Source: Comamonas sp. SCN 65-56
GTDB taxonomy: Bacteria > Pseudomonadota > Gammaproteobacteria > Burkholderiales > Burkholderiaceae_C
Direction of reading: 5' to 3'
Assembly: GCF_001724135.1 (NCBI RefSeq)
Contig: NZ_MEDS01000004.1
Span: 1-64,000 of the forward strand
DNA length: 64,000 nucleotides
The notes under the pieces were generated by a model. That model did not search any database. It was not told the DNA's origin and saw nothing but the letters and a program-made list of their open reading frames with translations. Below, piece after piece: positions 38,229-46,746 of the stretch (the stretch's first letter is position 1; each line of letters begins with the position of its first letter). Position numbers and translations under genes: made by a program.

Positions 38229-38299
38229 GTGTCGTGCCCCCTGTGCTGCCGCATCGGCAGCCGGTCATGCCCACAAGATGATGGTGAATGCGGCGCAGG

Positions 38300-38851
38300 T
38301 CAAGAGGCAGAGGAGGATCGATCGGCGGTTTTTCCTGAATTGATAGCTGGTTGCGCTTGACCAGAGAGCGCCAGCGGCATTTTTGTATCAAATTTTGCGC
38401 GGTGCGTGGCAAAGAAGGCCTTGACGTTGCGCACGTTGGCGTTCTGGGTGAACAGGCGCTGCGCCAGCGCCAGGTAGCCGGGCATGTCGCGTACCTGCAC
38501 CACCAGGATGAAATCGGGCCCGGGCGACACGCGCCAGCACTGTTGCACGGCGTCTTCCTCTACCGCCCGAGCTTCAAAGGCGGCGAGGTGCTCGGCGCCC
38601 TGGCGGTCCAGCGAGACCTCGACGATCGCCGCCAGCCCATGACCTTGCACCTGCGCCAATGCGTCGTGCGACAGCAGTGCCACCTGGCGCTCGATCAGGC
38701 CGCTCTCGCGCAGCCGTGCCACGCGCCGCAGGCAGGTGGCGGGTGAGACGCCGATGCGTTGCGCCAGCTGCTGGTTGTTCAGTGTCGCATCGCGCTGCAA
38801 CAGATCCATCAGCTGCAGATCGATGGCATCTGGAGAGATTGAAAATTTCAT
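38300..38851 (-). CDS. Lrp/AsnC family transcriptional regulator
   Basis: A 183-residue regulator. The helix-turn-helix is LLQRDATLNNQQLAQRIGVS-PATCLRRVARL and the RAM (AsnC ligand) domain runs to about residue 155 (CWRVSPGPDFILVVQVRDMP). Normal members stop at about 155 residues (near KFDTKMPL); here a dispersed repeat copy adds about 30 extra residues (ALSGQAQPAINSGKTADRSS). It is divergent from glmS, with an AT-rich control region between them. The effector amino acid is unknown. Confidence 0.88.
   Translation of the reverse strand: MKFSISPDAIDLQLMDLLQRDATLNNQQLAQRIGVSPATCLRRVARLRESGLIERQVALLSHDALAQVQGHGLAAIVEVSLDRQGAEHLAAFEARAVEEDAVQQCWRVSPGPDFILVVQVRDMPGYLALAQRLFTQNANVRNVKAFFATHRAKFDTKMPLALSGQAQPAINSGKTADRSSSAS
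38338..38395 (+). repeat. Dispersed repeat, copy 7 (encodes the C-terminal tail of the AsnC regulator)
   Basis: AATTGATAGCTGGTTGCGCT and GAGCGCCAGCGGCATTTTTG are family cores, in antisense orientation to the gene. The copy adds residues beyond the normal AsnC C-terminus. Confidence 0.65.
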
Positions 38852-38984
38852 ATTTTTATCAAAAATGAATGATTATTGAATTTTATTTAGTCAATGAAAT
38901 AAACATTCAAAAACATTCAAAAATTGAATCAATCATTCTTTGCGACATGGCTAGCATCTGCTGTGTTTCTTCAGGAGTTTTCCC
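38852..38984. promoter_or_regulatory. AT-rich divergent control region of the AsnC regulator and glmS
   Basis: A short tandem repeat ACATTCAAAA x2 (about 38905-38925) and several ATTGAAT/ATTCAAT-like motifs lie here, against a GC-rich background. Such A/T-flanked repeats are common Lrp/AsnC sites. No glmS ribozyme is seen, as expected for a Gram-negative. Confidence 0.45.
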
Positions 38985-40811
38985 ATGTGTGGCATCGTCG
39001 GCGCGGTTTCCTCGCGCAACATTGTTCCCATCCTGGTGCAGGGCCTGCAGCGTCTGGAATACCGTGGCTATGACTCCTGCGGCGTGGCAGTGCACGAGGC
39101 GAGTCTGGGCGGCACGGGCGCAGGGGGCTTGCGCCGCGCCCGCAGCACCGCGCGCGTGGCAGAGCTGTTGACGCAGGTGGAGCAGGAACAGCTGCAAGGC
39201 GCGACCGGCATAGCGCACACGCGCTGGGCCACGCATGGCGCGCCGGCCGTGAACAATGCCCACCCGCATGCGAGCTACGGTCCGGGCGTATCCCCAGCAG
39301 ATACGACGCAGGCCGGTCATGTGGCCCTGGTGCACAACGGCATCATCGAAAACTACGAGGCGCTGCGCACCCGTCTGCAGGCGCGCGGCTACCAGTTCGC
39401 CAGCCAGACCGATACCGAAGTCATCGCCCACCTGATCGACAGCCTGTACGACGGCGATCTGTTCGCTGCCGTGCGCGCTGCCACGGCCGAACTGCGCGGC
39501 GCCTACGCGATCGCCGTGATCCACAAGGATGAGCCGCACCGCGTGGTGGGCGCGCGTGCGGGCTCGCCGCTGGTGCTCGGCGTGGGCCAGGGGGAACATT
39601 TTCTTGCCAGCGACGCGATGGCACTGGCGGGCGTGACCGACCAGATCGTCTATCTGGAAGAGGGCGACCTCGTCGATCTCCAGCTCGGGCGCTACTGGAT
39701 CACCGATCGCGCGGGCAAACCGCTGCCTGCCGAACAACGCCCGGTGCGCACGGTGGTCGCGCACAGCGGCGCAGCGGAGCTGGGGCCGTATCGCCACTAC
39801 ATGCAAAAAGAGATCTTCGAGCAGCCGCGCGCGATTGCCGACACGCTGGACGGCATCGAATCCGTCGTGCCCGAGCTGTTCGATGGTGCCAATGCCGCTG
39901 CCTGGCGCGTGTTCAAGGAAATCGACCGCGTGCTGATCCTCGCCTGCGGCACCAGCTACTACAGCGGCTGCACGGCCAAGTATTGGCTGGAAGAGATCGC
40001 AGGCATCCCGACACAGGTCGAGGTGGCGAGCGAGTACCGCTACCGCACCAGCGTGCCTGACCCGTGCACACTGGTCGTCACCATCAGCCAGAGCGGTGAA
40101 ACCGCCGACACCCTGGCGGCGCTGCGCCACGCGCAAAGTCTGGGCATGCGCCACACGCTGACGATTTGCAACGTCGCCACCAGCGCCATGGTGCGCGAGT
40201 GCGAACTGGCCTACGTCACGCGCGCCGGGGTCGAGATCGGCGTGGCCAGCACCAAGGCCTTCACCACGCAACTCGCCGGGCTGTTCCTGCTGACGCTGGC
40301 GCTGGCGCAATCGCGCGGGCGGCTCACGCCGGAGCAAGAGTCAGCGCACCTCAAGGCCATGCGCCACCTGCCCGTCGCGCTGCAAGCGGTGCTGGCGCTG
40401 GAGCCGCAGCTCATTGACTGGTCGGAAGACTTCGCCAAGAAGGAGAACGCGCTGTTCCTGGGCCGTGGCCTGCACTACCCGATCGCGCTCGAAGGCGCGC
40501 TGAAACTCAAGGAAATCAGCTACATCCACGCCGAGGCCTATCCGGCGGGTGAACTCAAGCACGGACCGCTGGCGCTGGTGACGAGCAGCATGCCGGTGGT
40601 GGCCGTGGCGCCGCACGACGCACTGCTGGAGAAGCTCAAGAGCAACCTGCAGGAGGTGCGCGCGCGCGGCGGCGTGCTCTACGTGCTGGCCGATGCCGAT
40701 ACGCGCATTGAAAGCAGCGATGGCATGCACGTCATCCGCATGCCGGAGCACTATGGGCAGCTCAGCCCGTTATTGCATGTGGTGCCGCTGCAATTGCTGG
40801 CGTATCACACT
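38985..40811 (+). CDS. glmS: Glucosamine-6-phosphate synthase (GlmS), catalytic C-terminal tail missing
   Basis: Homology covers about 609 residues. The glutaminase domain starts with Cys in [20 protein letters not shown], with [12 protein letters not shown] and [14 protein letters not shown]. The isomerase domain has two SIS repeats ([54 protein letters not shown]). Similarity stops after [10 protein letters not shown] at about 40811. The universal end (GTDVDxPRNLAKSVTVE), whose Lys forms the fructose-6-P Schiff base, is not found in any frame, and no in-frame stop occurs until 42095, antisense through the neighbouring transporter gene. Either the gene is broken or an assembly error is present. 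GlmS makes the precursor for GlmU. Confidence 0.8.
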
Positions 40812-40949
40812 GACCGGCACGCGCTTGGGGCGGCGCAGCCGCTGCGCGCAGCGCCCAGGTGGCGCGGTTTGGTCGCTGCACACTTCGCGCAGCGAAGTCG
40901 ATGCGGCGACACAATCCCATCGTTTCTTGCAGAGCGTTGCTGGGTGCGG

Positions 40950-42110
40950 TTACTTCAGCAGCTTCCAGTCGCCGTTGACGATCTCGACCAGCACCACGCC
41001 TTGCTCGTCCAGACCGTTGTGCTCGGTCGGCGTCATGGTGTAGACGCCGCCGGCGGCGGGTACCTTGGTGAGGCCTTCGAGTGCGTCGCGCAACGCGGCG
41101 CTGAAGGCCTTGCGATCGCTCGGCTGGGCTTTCTTGAGCGCGACCGGGATCGCGTGTTCAAGCAGGACGCCGGAGTCCCACGCGTTGGCGCTGAACTGGG
41201 TCAGCGTCTTGGGACCGTAGGCATCCTCATAGGTCTTGGCGTAGCGCATCGCGGCCTGCTTGAAGGAGGCGGATTCCGGCAACTGGTGCGCGACCAGGCC
41301 GGGTGCGGCGGCGACGATGGTGCCGTTGCAGTCGGCGCCGCAGATGCGCAGGAAGTCAGGGTTGGCGACGCCGCCGCTCTGGTACATCGTGCCCTTGTAG
41401 CCGACTTGGTTGAGCGCGCGCTCGGGCAGCGCCGCGGCGGTGCCCGAGGCGCCGATCATCACCACGTCGGGCTTGGCGGCCTTGATGTGCAGCGCCTGGC
41501 CGGTCACCGAGGTGGCGGCGCGGCTGTAGCGTTCGTTGGCGACGATGGCGATGCCGGCGGCCTTGGCCGATTCGGCGAAGTTCACCGCCCAGTCTTCGCC
41601 GAAGGCATCGTCAAAGCCGATGTAGGCGGCGGTTTTGGCGCCCTTGCTTTTCATGAAATTGGCGATGGCGGTGGCCATCAGCGCGGTCGAGGGCGCGGTG
41701 TTGAAAACCCATTTGCGCTTGTCGTCCATCGGGTAGACGATGGAGCGCCCGGCGGCGACGGAAATCTCGGGCACGCCCGCCTCTGCCACCACGTCGCGCA
41801 TCGCCAGCGTGCTCGGCGTCGTGGTCGAGCCGATCACCGCGTGCACGCCGTCTTCCAGCACCAGCTTCTTGGTCGCCTTGACGGCGCCGGTCGGATCGGA
41901 TGCGTCGTCCAGGATGATGTACTGCACCTTCTCGCCCCCGATTTCCTTGGGGAAGAGCTCGACGGTCTTTTGCTCCGGAATGCCGAGCGAGGCGGCCGGG
42001 CCGGTGGTGGACAGCACCACCCCGATCTTGATCTGCGCCTGGGCGCTGGCGGTGGCCAGGGCGAGGGCGGCGAGTGCACAGGCACCGCGCAATAGTTGTG
42101 TGTATGTCAT
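40950..42110 (-). CDS. Branched-chain-amino-acid-type ABC transporter substrate-binding protein
   Basis: A 386-residue periplasmic binding protein (Peripla_BP_6 family). A signal peptide at about 1-25 ends in SAQA-QIK. The mature protein starts [20 protein letters not shown], with [20 protein letters not shown] and later [20 protein letters not shown]. This is the LivK-like partner of the livH-livMG-livF permease genes about 3.6 kb away on the plus strand, the only liv-type set in the window. The gene is last in a minus-strand row behind a monooxygenase and a reductase. GGAGACAACA precedes the ATG. The nature of the ligand (amino acid or aromatic acid) is unknown. Confidence 0.9.
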   Translation of the reverse strand: MTYTQLLRGACALAALALATASAQAQIKIGVVLSTTGPAASLGIPEQKTVELFPKEIGGEKVQYIILDDASDPTGAVKATKKLVLEDGVHAVIGSTTTPSTLAMRDVVAEAGVPEISVAAGRSIVYPMDDKRKWVFNTAPSTALMATAIANFMKSKGAKTAAYIGFDDAFGEDWAVNFAESAKAAGIAIVANERYSRAATSVTGQALHIKAAKPDVVMIGASGTAAALPERALNQVGYKGTMYQSGGVANPDFLRICGADCNGTIVAAAPGLVAHQLPESASFKQAAMRYAKTYEDAYGPKTLTQFSANAWDSGVLLEHAIPVALKKAQPSDRKAFSAALRDALEGLTKVPAAGGVYTMTPTEHNGLDEQGVVLVEIVNGDWKLLK

Positions 42111-42254
42111 TGTTGTCTCCTGGGTTGTCTGCGGACGTTGACACCCCGCGTCGCCGTTGCGCGACGGGGGATGGATTACCTTAGCTGAGCGAGATCAGTA
42201 GATAAACGGGAATCTGGCGAACAAAATGTCCATGAATGTGGACAATCACCGCGC

Positions 42255-42872
42255 TCAAGGCAGCAACGTGAAGCCAGATTCGAAGTGCGTCTTTCCCGAC
42301 GACGCCAGCACCATCTGCAGAAAGCCGATGGCTTCCAGTTGCCGCGAGCGCTGCAGGGGGCCGGCGTCGATGGCGCGAAGCCCCGCGGCCTGCAGCAGCC
42401 CGGCGAGTGCGATCTTCCCTTCGGCGTGGTCTCCGGCAAACAGCACGGTCGTCGCCGTGGTGCCGTTGGTGCGCGTGATGAGGGTGTCGGCGAGGTTGAC
42501 GTTGAAGGCCTTCAGTACACCCACGTCTGCAGGCAGTTGCTTGGCAAGCTCCAGCGCCGTGGAGGAGCCGAGCAGGGCCTGCGGCTGCTCGTAGGTCGTG
42601 AAGTCGATGGGGTTGCTGATGTCGATCACGACTTTGCCGCCGAGGCGATTGCGGTAATGCTCCAGTACGCTCGAATAGGCCCCGTAGGGAATCGCGAACA
42701 CGACGAGCTCGCCCGTCAGGTCGTCGCCGAGAACCGAGTAGGTCGCATTCGGGTGATCCTTGCTGGGGGTGGCGCTGCGATTGACGATTTGTACGTGGGT
42801 CTCGGCAAGTTCAGCGATGTTCGCAATCGCCGAGCCCATCTTTCCCCTGCCAATGATGCTGATCGATGTCAT
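42255..42872 (-). CDS. NAD(P)-binding reductase (F420/NADP oxidoreductase-like)
   Basis: A 205-residue Rossmann protein: SISIIGRGKMGSAIANIAEL (GxGxxG-type P-loop), VVFAIPYGAYSSVLEHYRNR, VVIDISNPIDF, and a C-terminal segment FNVNLADTLITRTNGTTATT then VLFAGDHAEGKIALAGLLQA, typical of NADP-dependent F420 reductase-like proteins. It probably reduces or shuttles a small cofactor or carbonyl group. It starts five bases after the monooxygenase stop, so the two are cotranscribed, and a supporting reductase or downstream enzyme role is possible. Confidence 0.8.
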   Translation of the reverse strand: MTSISIIGRGKMGSAIANIAELAETHVQIVNRSATPSKDHPNATYSVLGDDLTGELVVFAIPYGAYSSVLEHYRNRLGGKVVIDISNPIDFTTYEQPQALLGSSTALELAKQLPADVGVLKAFNVNLADTLITRTNGTTATTVLFAGDHAEGKIALAGLLQAAGLRAIDAGPLQRSRQLEAIGFLQMVLASSGKTHFESGFTLLP

Positions 42873-42877
42873 ATGAA

Positions 42878-44089
42878 TTAAGCTTTCTTGAATCGTTGCA
42901 ATGTGTTCTCGGCCACTTTCAGCGCGTCGTAATCAAATACCACCGCCCGGCGGAAATCGCGACCGGAAGTGATGTCGACATTGCGCTTCCTGGTATTGGT
43001 GAATTGCAATTGCGAGTCGAACATCGCGCCGGCTCTGCGTGAGCCCACCTGCAAGATCACCGCGCGTTGCATGCGCGCGGCGGTATAGCGCCGGAAGGCT
43101 TCGGGAATGTCGCTGATGCTGTTGGCTTCCTTGAGGAAGTAGGCCAGCGTGATGCAGTCCTCGAACGCCTGGTTTACGCCCTGGCCCTGGTGCGGGATCA
43201 TGCTGTGCGCGGCGTCGCCGAGTAGCGCGATGGGGCCGCGTGACCAATTGGTGAGCGGTTCGATGTCGAACAAACCCCACCAGAAGGTTTCCTTGATCGC
43301 CGAAAGGAATTGCTCGACTTTCGGGTCCCATTTCTGCCGGCTGAATTCGGCATGCACTTCGGCCACGTCGGCAGGGCCGGACCAATGGCCCTTGAGCGGC
43401 CGGTCGCTGGGCACGCAAGCGACGTAGTTGTACAGCTTGTGCTGCTGCAGGGGATAGGTCATCAAGTGCCGGTCGTTGCCCATCCAGGTCTGGCTGACCC
43501 TCTTCCAGTCCTTGGGAAGGTCGTCGGCATCGATCACCCCGCGGTACGCCATATAGCCCGAATACACGAAATTCGTGGGCTGCCCCACGGCCTGGCGAAC
43601 CACCGAGCGAATGCCGTCCGCGCCGATGACGGCATCGAAATCTTCCTGCGCGCCATTTTCGAAATGAACGCGCACGCCGGAGCCGATCATTTCCACCGAC
43701 TTGGCCCTGTGATGCAGACGAATCGCTGCGGGGTCGACGGCTTTGGCCAGAATGTCGATCATGTCCGGCCGGTACATGCCGATGTTCTTGTATTGCCCGG
43801 AGGTGTCTTCCCAGGCGGCGTCGGTGACCACATTGCCCAGGGCGTCCAGATAAAGACCGTGCCCGTCCGGAATCGCACCAGCGTCTTGCATCGCTTTTAG
43901 CAAGCCCAGTTTGTCGAGCACCCGGCACGCATTGGGTGCAATCGTCACCCCGGCGCCGACCTCGTCGTGCTTGTCGGACTGCTCGAATACGGTGGCTTGA
44001 ATCCCCGCAATTTTCTTCAGCGCGATTGCGGCGGAGAGCCCGCCCAGCCCCCCGCCAACAATCCCAATCCTCGTTGCCTTATCTAGCAT
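42878..44089 (-). CDS. FAD-dependent monooxygenase (aromatic hydroxylase family)
   Basis: A 403-residue group A flavin monooxygenase. FAD GxGxxG in RIGIVGGGLGGLSAAIALKK, the DG motif in AVIGADGIRSVVRQ, and the FAD/GD motif LLGDAAHSMIPHQGQGVNQA. The closest general type is salicylate/3-hydroxybenzoate hydroxylase-like; substrate residues do not allow a precise call. Strong AAGGAGA lies before the ATG at 44089. It is divergent from a LysR regulator and sits with an NAD(P) reductase and a transporter binding protein, i.e. a regulated aromatic-compound module. Confidence 0.87.
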   Translation of the reverse strand: MLDKATRIGIVGGGLGGLSAAIALKKIAGIQATVFEQSDKHDEVGAGVTIAPNACRVLDKLGLLKAMQDAGAIPDGHGLYLDALGNVVTDAAWEDTSGQYKNIGMYRPDMIDILAKAVDPAAIRLHHRAKSVEMIGSGVRVHFENGAQEDFDAVIGADGIRSVVRQAVGQPTNFVYSGYMAYRGVIDADDLPKDWKRVSQTWMGNDRHLMTYPLQQHKLYNYVACVPSDRPLKGHWSGPADVAEVHAEFSRQKWDPKVEQFLSAIKETFWWGLFDIEPLTNWSRGPIALLGDAAHSMIPHQGQGVNQAFEDCITLAYFLKEANSISDIPEAFRRYTAARMQRAVILQVGSRRAGAMFDSQLQFTNTRKRNVDITSGRDFRRAVVFDYDALKVAENTLQRFKKA

Positions 44090-44274
44090 TTGATCTCCTT
44101 TACGGTTTCACGCGCATGGTCTGCCCGTTTGAGGCCACTGCGTGCCAACAGCCCTTGGGGAGCATCTCGACGGTATCTTGGGTGCCCATGGCAATGTTTT
44201 TGGTGAACCGCCAAACATGCAGCCTGCAGTCTAGAAAGATGACTGTGCGCGATCAACGGGGCAATGTCGGACAG

Positions 44275-44287
44275 ACTGTTCAACAGT
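44275..44287. promoter_or_regulatory. Palindrome upstream of the LysR gene, probable LysR operator
   Basis: ACTGTTCAACAGT is a perfect 13-base palindrome with further partly symmetric flanks (CAG...TTG, 44272-44290). It lies 17 bases before the regulator's ATG in the divergent monooxygenase/lysR region, a usual autoregulatory position. Confidence 0.5.
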
Positions 44288-44303
44288 TTGGATAATCGAC
44301 ACT

Positions 44304-45197
44304 ATGAACTGGAATGACTGCGAAATTTTTTGCCATGTGGTCGAGCACGGCGGCTTTTCTGCCGCTGGCAACTTCCTCGGGCAGCCCAAGTCCAGCATCA
44401 GCAGTGCCGTCCAGCGCCTGGAGCAGGAGCTGGACACCCGGCTGCTGGAGCGCACCACGCGCAGCGTGCGTGTGACGGAATCCGGCGACTTGCTCTACCA
44501 GCGCACCGCGCACCTGTTCACCCGCCTGCGCGAAGCCTGCGATGAGACCTTGACCTCGGGGCGCGAGGTGGCCGGCACGCTGCGCATCGCCGCGCCCTAC
44601 GAGTTCGGTGCCCACCATGTCGGGCCGGTGGCCTGCAAGGTGATGGCGGCGTTTCCGGGGCTGCAGGTGCATCTCGAAGTCGAGCACCGTCCCATCAACC
44701 CGCTGACCGAACCCTACGACATCGTGTTCGCCATGCTGGAGAGTCCCTTGCCTGCGTCCACGGTCGTCATCCGGCGCATGTTCTCGCTCGAACGCGGCCT
44801 GTTCGCCGCGCCGCAGCTGGTGCAGGCGCTGGGCCAGCCGCAATCGCCCGATGACCTGCAGCAATGGCCGCTGCTGGCCAGCACGGTGGACGCCCAATGG
44901 TCGTTTGCCGACGGCCACGGCATAGACCACCACGTGCCGCTCAAGGCGGCGCGCATCGTCAGCAACAACGCCGACTTCCGCGTCAAGGCGGCCATCGCCG
45001 GGCTGGGCGTGACGCGCGTCACGGCGACTTTCTGCGCGCCGCTGCTGGCCAGCGGTGCTCTGGTGCGCCTGCCCATGCCGGGTTATGCCTGCGAGCCGCT
45101 GCGCGTGTATGCACTGCTGCCGGGCAAACGCCTGGTACCCGAGAAGGTGCGGCACTTCCTCGATGCACTGGCCGACTACGCGCGCACCCAGCACTGA
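44304..45197 (+). CDS. LysR-family transcriptional regulator
   Basis: A 297-residue regulator. The N-terminal helix-turn-helix is GGFSAAGNFLGQPKSSISSAVQRLEQELD; the substrate-binding domain begins at about 92 (GTLRIAAPYEFGAHHVGPVA). It is of the short-helix LysR subgroup often linked to aromatic or acid catabolism. It is divergent from the FAD monooxygenase and presumably controls it; control of the liv genes downstream is possible but not shown. The stop is followed by a hairpin element at 45197-45301. Confidence 0.9.
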   Translation: MNWNDCEIFCHVVEHGGFSAAGNFLGQPKSSISSAVQRLEQELDTRLLERTTRSVRVTESGDLLYQRTAHLFTRLREACDETLTSGREVAGTLRIAAPYEFGAHHVGPVACKVMAAFPGLQVHLEVEHRPINPLTEPYDIVFAMLESPLPASTVVIRRMFSLERGLFAAPQLVQALGQPQSPDDLQQWPLLASTVDAQWSFADGHGIDHHVPLKAARIVSNNADFRVKAAIAGLGVTRVTATFCAPLLASGALVRLPMPGYACEPLRVYALLPGKRLVPEKVRHFLDALADYARTQH

Positions 45198-45301
45198 TAC
45201 GGCTTTGCCTTCAAACGTATGACTGCGTTGGATCGCCTTGTCGTGCTACAGCACTGCCTGCGGCTTCCCACCTTGTTCTACGCCTGAATGCAAAGCCGTA
45301 T
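45197..45301. repeat. 105-bp palindromic element after the LysR gene
   Basis: ATACGGCTTTGC (45197-45208) and its exact inverse GCAAAGCCGTAT (45290-45301) flank about 80 bases without a gene. It resembles the other small palindromic elements of this window in size and position. Confidence 0.55.
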
Positions 45302-45717
45302 GAAGGCTGAAGGGCACGATTGTCCAGCGGTGCGGACATTTTGTTCGCCCATTCGGGGTGTCGGCCTTGCCTAGAATGCGCCACGTCAGTGGCCGTGGTG
45401 CTGCATCTGCCCAACGGGTGCCGGACCATGGAGGATTGGGCAACAGCGACAACCGACTGCCTGGCCAAGGCTTGCGCTGCGACATTTGCGCGATCCGGCT
45501 TGTGGCAAGACGGGGGTTCGCCGATACTCCTGCTGTCAAACCCGCGCGACGCCAGGTTCGAAAATGCATGAATTTTCCTGTAATTTCGTGCTGTAATCAT
45601 CGGGTATTTACTGATATTCAATAACCATTTATTCAGCTATAAACGCGGGTTTCGTGTTTCCCGGACAGGGGTGGCCCTGCAGTCGCGTTTTCAAGTTGCA
45701 AAGGCGGTGTGGCATCC
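45302..45717 (+). promoter_or_regulatory. Non-coding region before livH with a weak promoter candidate
   Basis: About 415 bases without a supportable gene. The last 100 bases are AT-rich. A TATAAA at 45638-45643 with TATTCA 17 bases upstream (45615-45620) is a possible, weak sigma-70 promoter for the liv operon. Short open frames on the minus strand here show no protein-like features. Confidence 0.35.
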
Positions 45718-46746
45718 ATGGATTTACAGATTGCTTTGATGCTGGGGCAGGACGGGATGGTGAATGGCGCCATCTACGCCCTGATGGCACTGGCGCTCGT
45801 GCTGGTGTTCTCGGTGACGCGCGTCATCCTCATTCCGCAGGGGGAGTTCGTCACCTACGCGGCACTGTCGATGGCGGCCATTCAGGCGGGCAAGCTCCCG
45901 TCCATCGTCTGGCTGCTGATCACGCTGGCGGTGCTGGTGCTCATCGTGGAGGCCTGGCGCCACAGCCGCGGCGTGCGGGTGGACTGGAAATCCACGCTGG
46001 TCTGGGCGGTGGTGGTGCCGGCGATTGCGGCGGGGCTGGTGTTCGGCCTCCAGCCCAAGAGCGGCTGGATGCAGACGCTGGTGGTTCTGGCGCTGATCAC
46101 GCCGATGGGGCCACTGGTGTACCGGCTGGTGTTTCGCCCGCTGGCCCATGCCTCGGTGCTGTTCCTGCTCATCGTGTCGGTGGCGCTGCATCTGGTGATG
46201 GTGGGTCTGGGCCTGTACTACTTCGGCGCCGAAGGCTCGCGTACCAATGCGATCTGGGATGCGTCCTGGGATCTGGGCGGGGTGCCGGTCAGTGGCCAGT
46301 CGCTGGTGGTGGTGGCCACCGCCATCGTGCTGCTGATCGTGATGTTCTGGTTCTTCGGCCGCTCCATCATCGGCAAGGCGCTGCGCGCCACCGCCATCAA
46401 CCGGGTTGGGGCGCGCCTCATGGGCATACCCACCGACCTGTCGGGTGATGTCTGCTTTGCGCTGGCCGCGCTGATCGGGGCCGCCTCGGGCATCCTGATC
46501 GCGCCGGTGACGACGATCTACTACGACACCGGCTTCCTGATCGGTCTCAAAGGCTTCGTGGCGGCCATCATCGGCGGGCTGACGGGCTATCCGGGCGCTG
46601 TGGCCGGCGCCGTGCTGGTGGGGCAGCTCGAATCGTTCTCTTCGTTCTGGGCCAGTGCCTACAAAGAGGTCATCGTCTTTACGCTCATCATCCCGGTGCT
46701 CTGGTGGCGCTCGCTCAATACCCGTCACGTGGAGGACGAGGAATGA
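45718..46746 (+). CDS. livH: LivH-type branched-chain ABC transporter permease
   Basis: A 342-residue inner-membrane permease with about 9 hydrophobic segments. MVNGAIYALMALALVLVFSV and RVILIPQGEFVTYAALS are the LivH/BPD_transp_2 start. The cytoplasmic loop FFGRSIIGKALRATAINRVG followed by AARLMG-like residues (GARLMGIPTDLSG) and LVGQLESFSSFWASAYKEVI end it. The ATG at 45718 is preferred over GTG 45709 because it aligns with relatives. It overlaps the livMG start by four bases (ATGA). Confidence 0.9.
   Translation: MDLQIALMLGQDGMVNGAIYALMALALVLVFSVTRVILIPQGEFVTYAALSMAAIQAGKLPSIVWLLITLAVLVLIVEAWRHSRGVRVDWKSTLVWAVVVPAIAAGLVFGLQPKSGWMQTLVVLALITPMGPLVYRLVFRPLAHASVLFLLIVSVALHLVMVGLGLYYFGAEGSRTNAIWDASWDLGGVPVSGQSLVVVATAIVLLIVMFWFFGRSIIGKALRATAINRVGARLMGIPTDLSGDVCFALAALIGAASGILIAPVTTIYYDTGFLIGLKGFVAAIIGGLTGYPGAVAGAVLVGQLESFSSFWASAYKEVIVFTLIIPVLWWRSLNTRHVEDEE

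Noticed and set aside
38852-38984. A glmS ribozyme or riboswitch upstream of glmS
   Set aside because: No suitable conserved core, only about 130 AT-rich bases with short repeats; such ribozymes are found in Gram-positives.
38985-42095. A real 1036-residue GlmS fusion protein
   Set aside because: The last 427 residues are the antisense reading of the binding-protein gene, low in protein-like features, and the junction loses conserved GlmS residues. Better explained by loss of the glmS end.
45211-45621. Minus-strand open frame in the gap before livH
   Set aside because: Composition and lack of motifs look random; it runs through a palindromic element.
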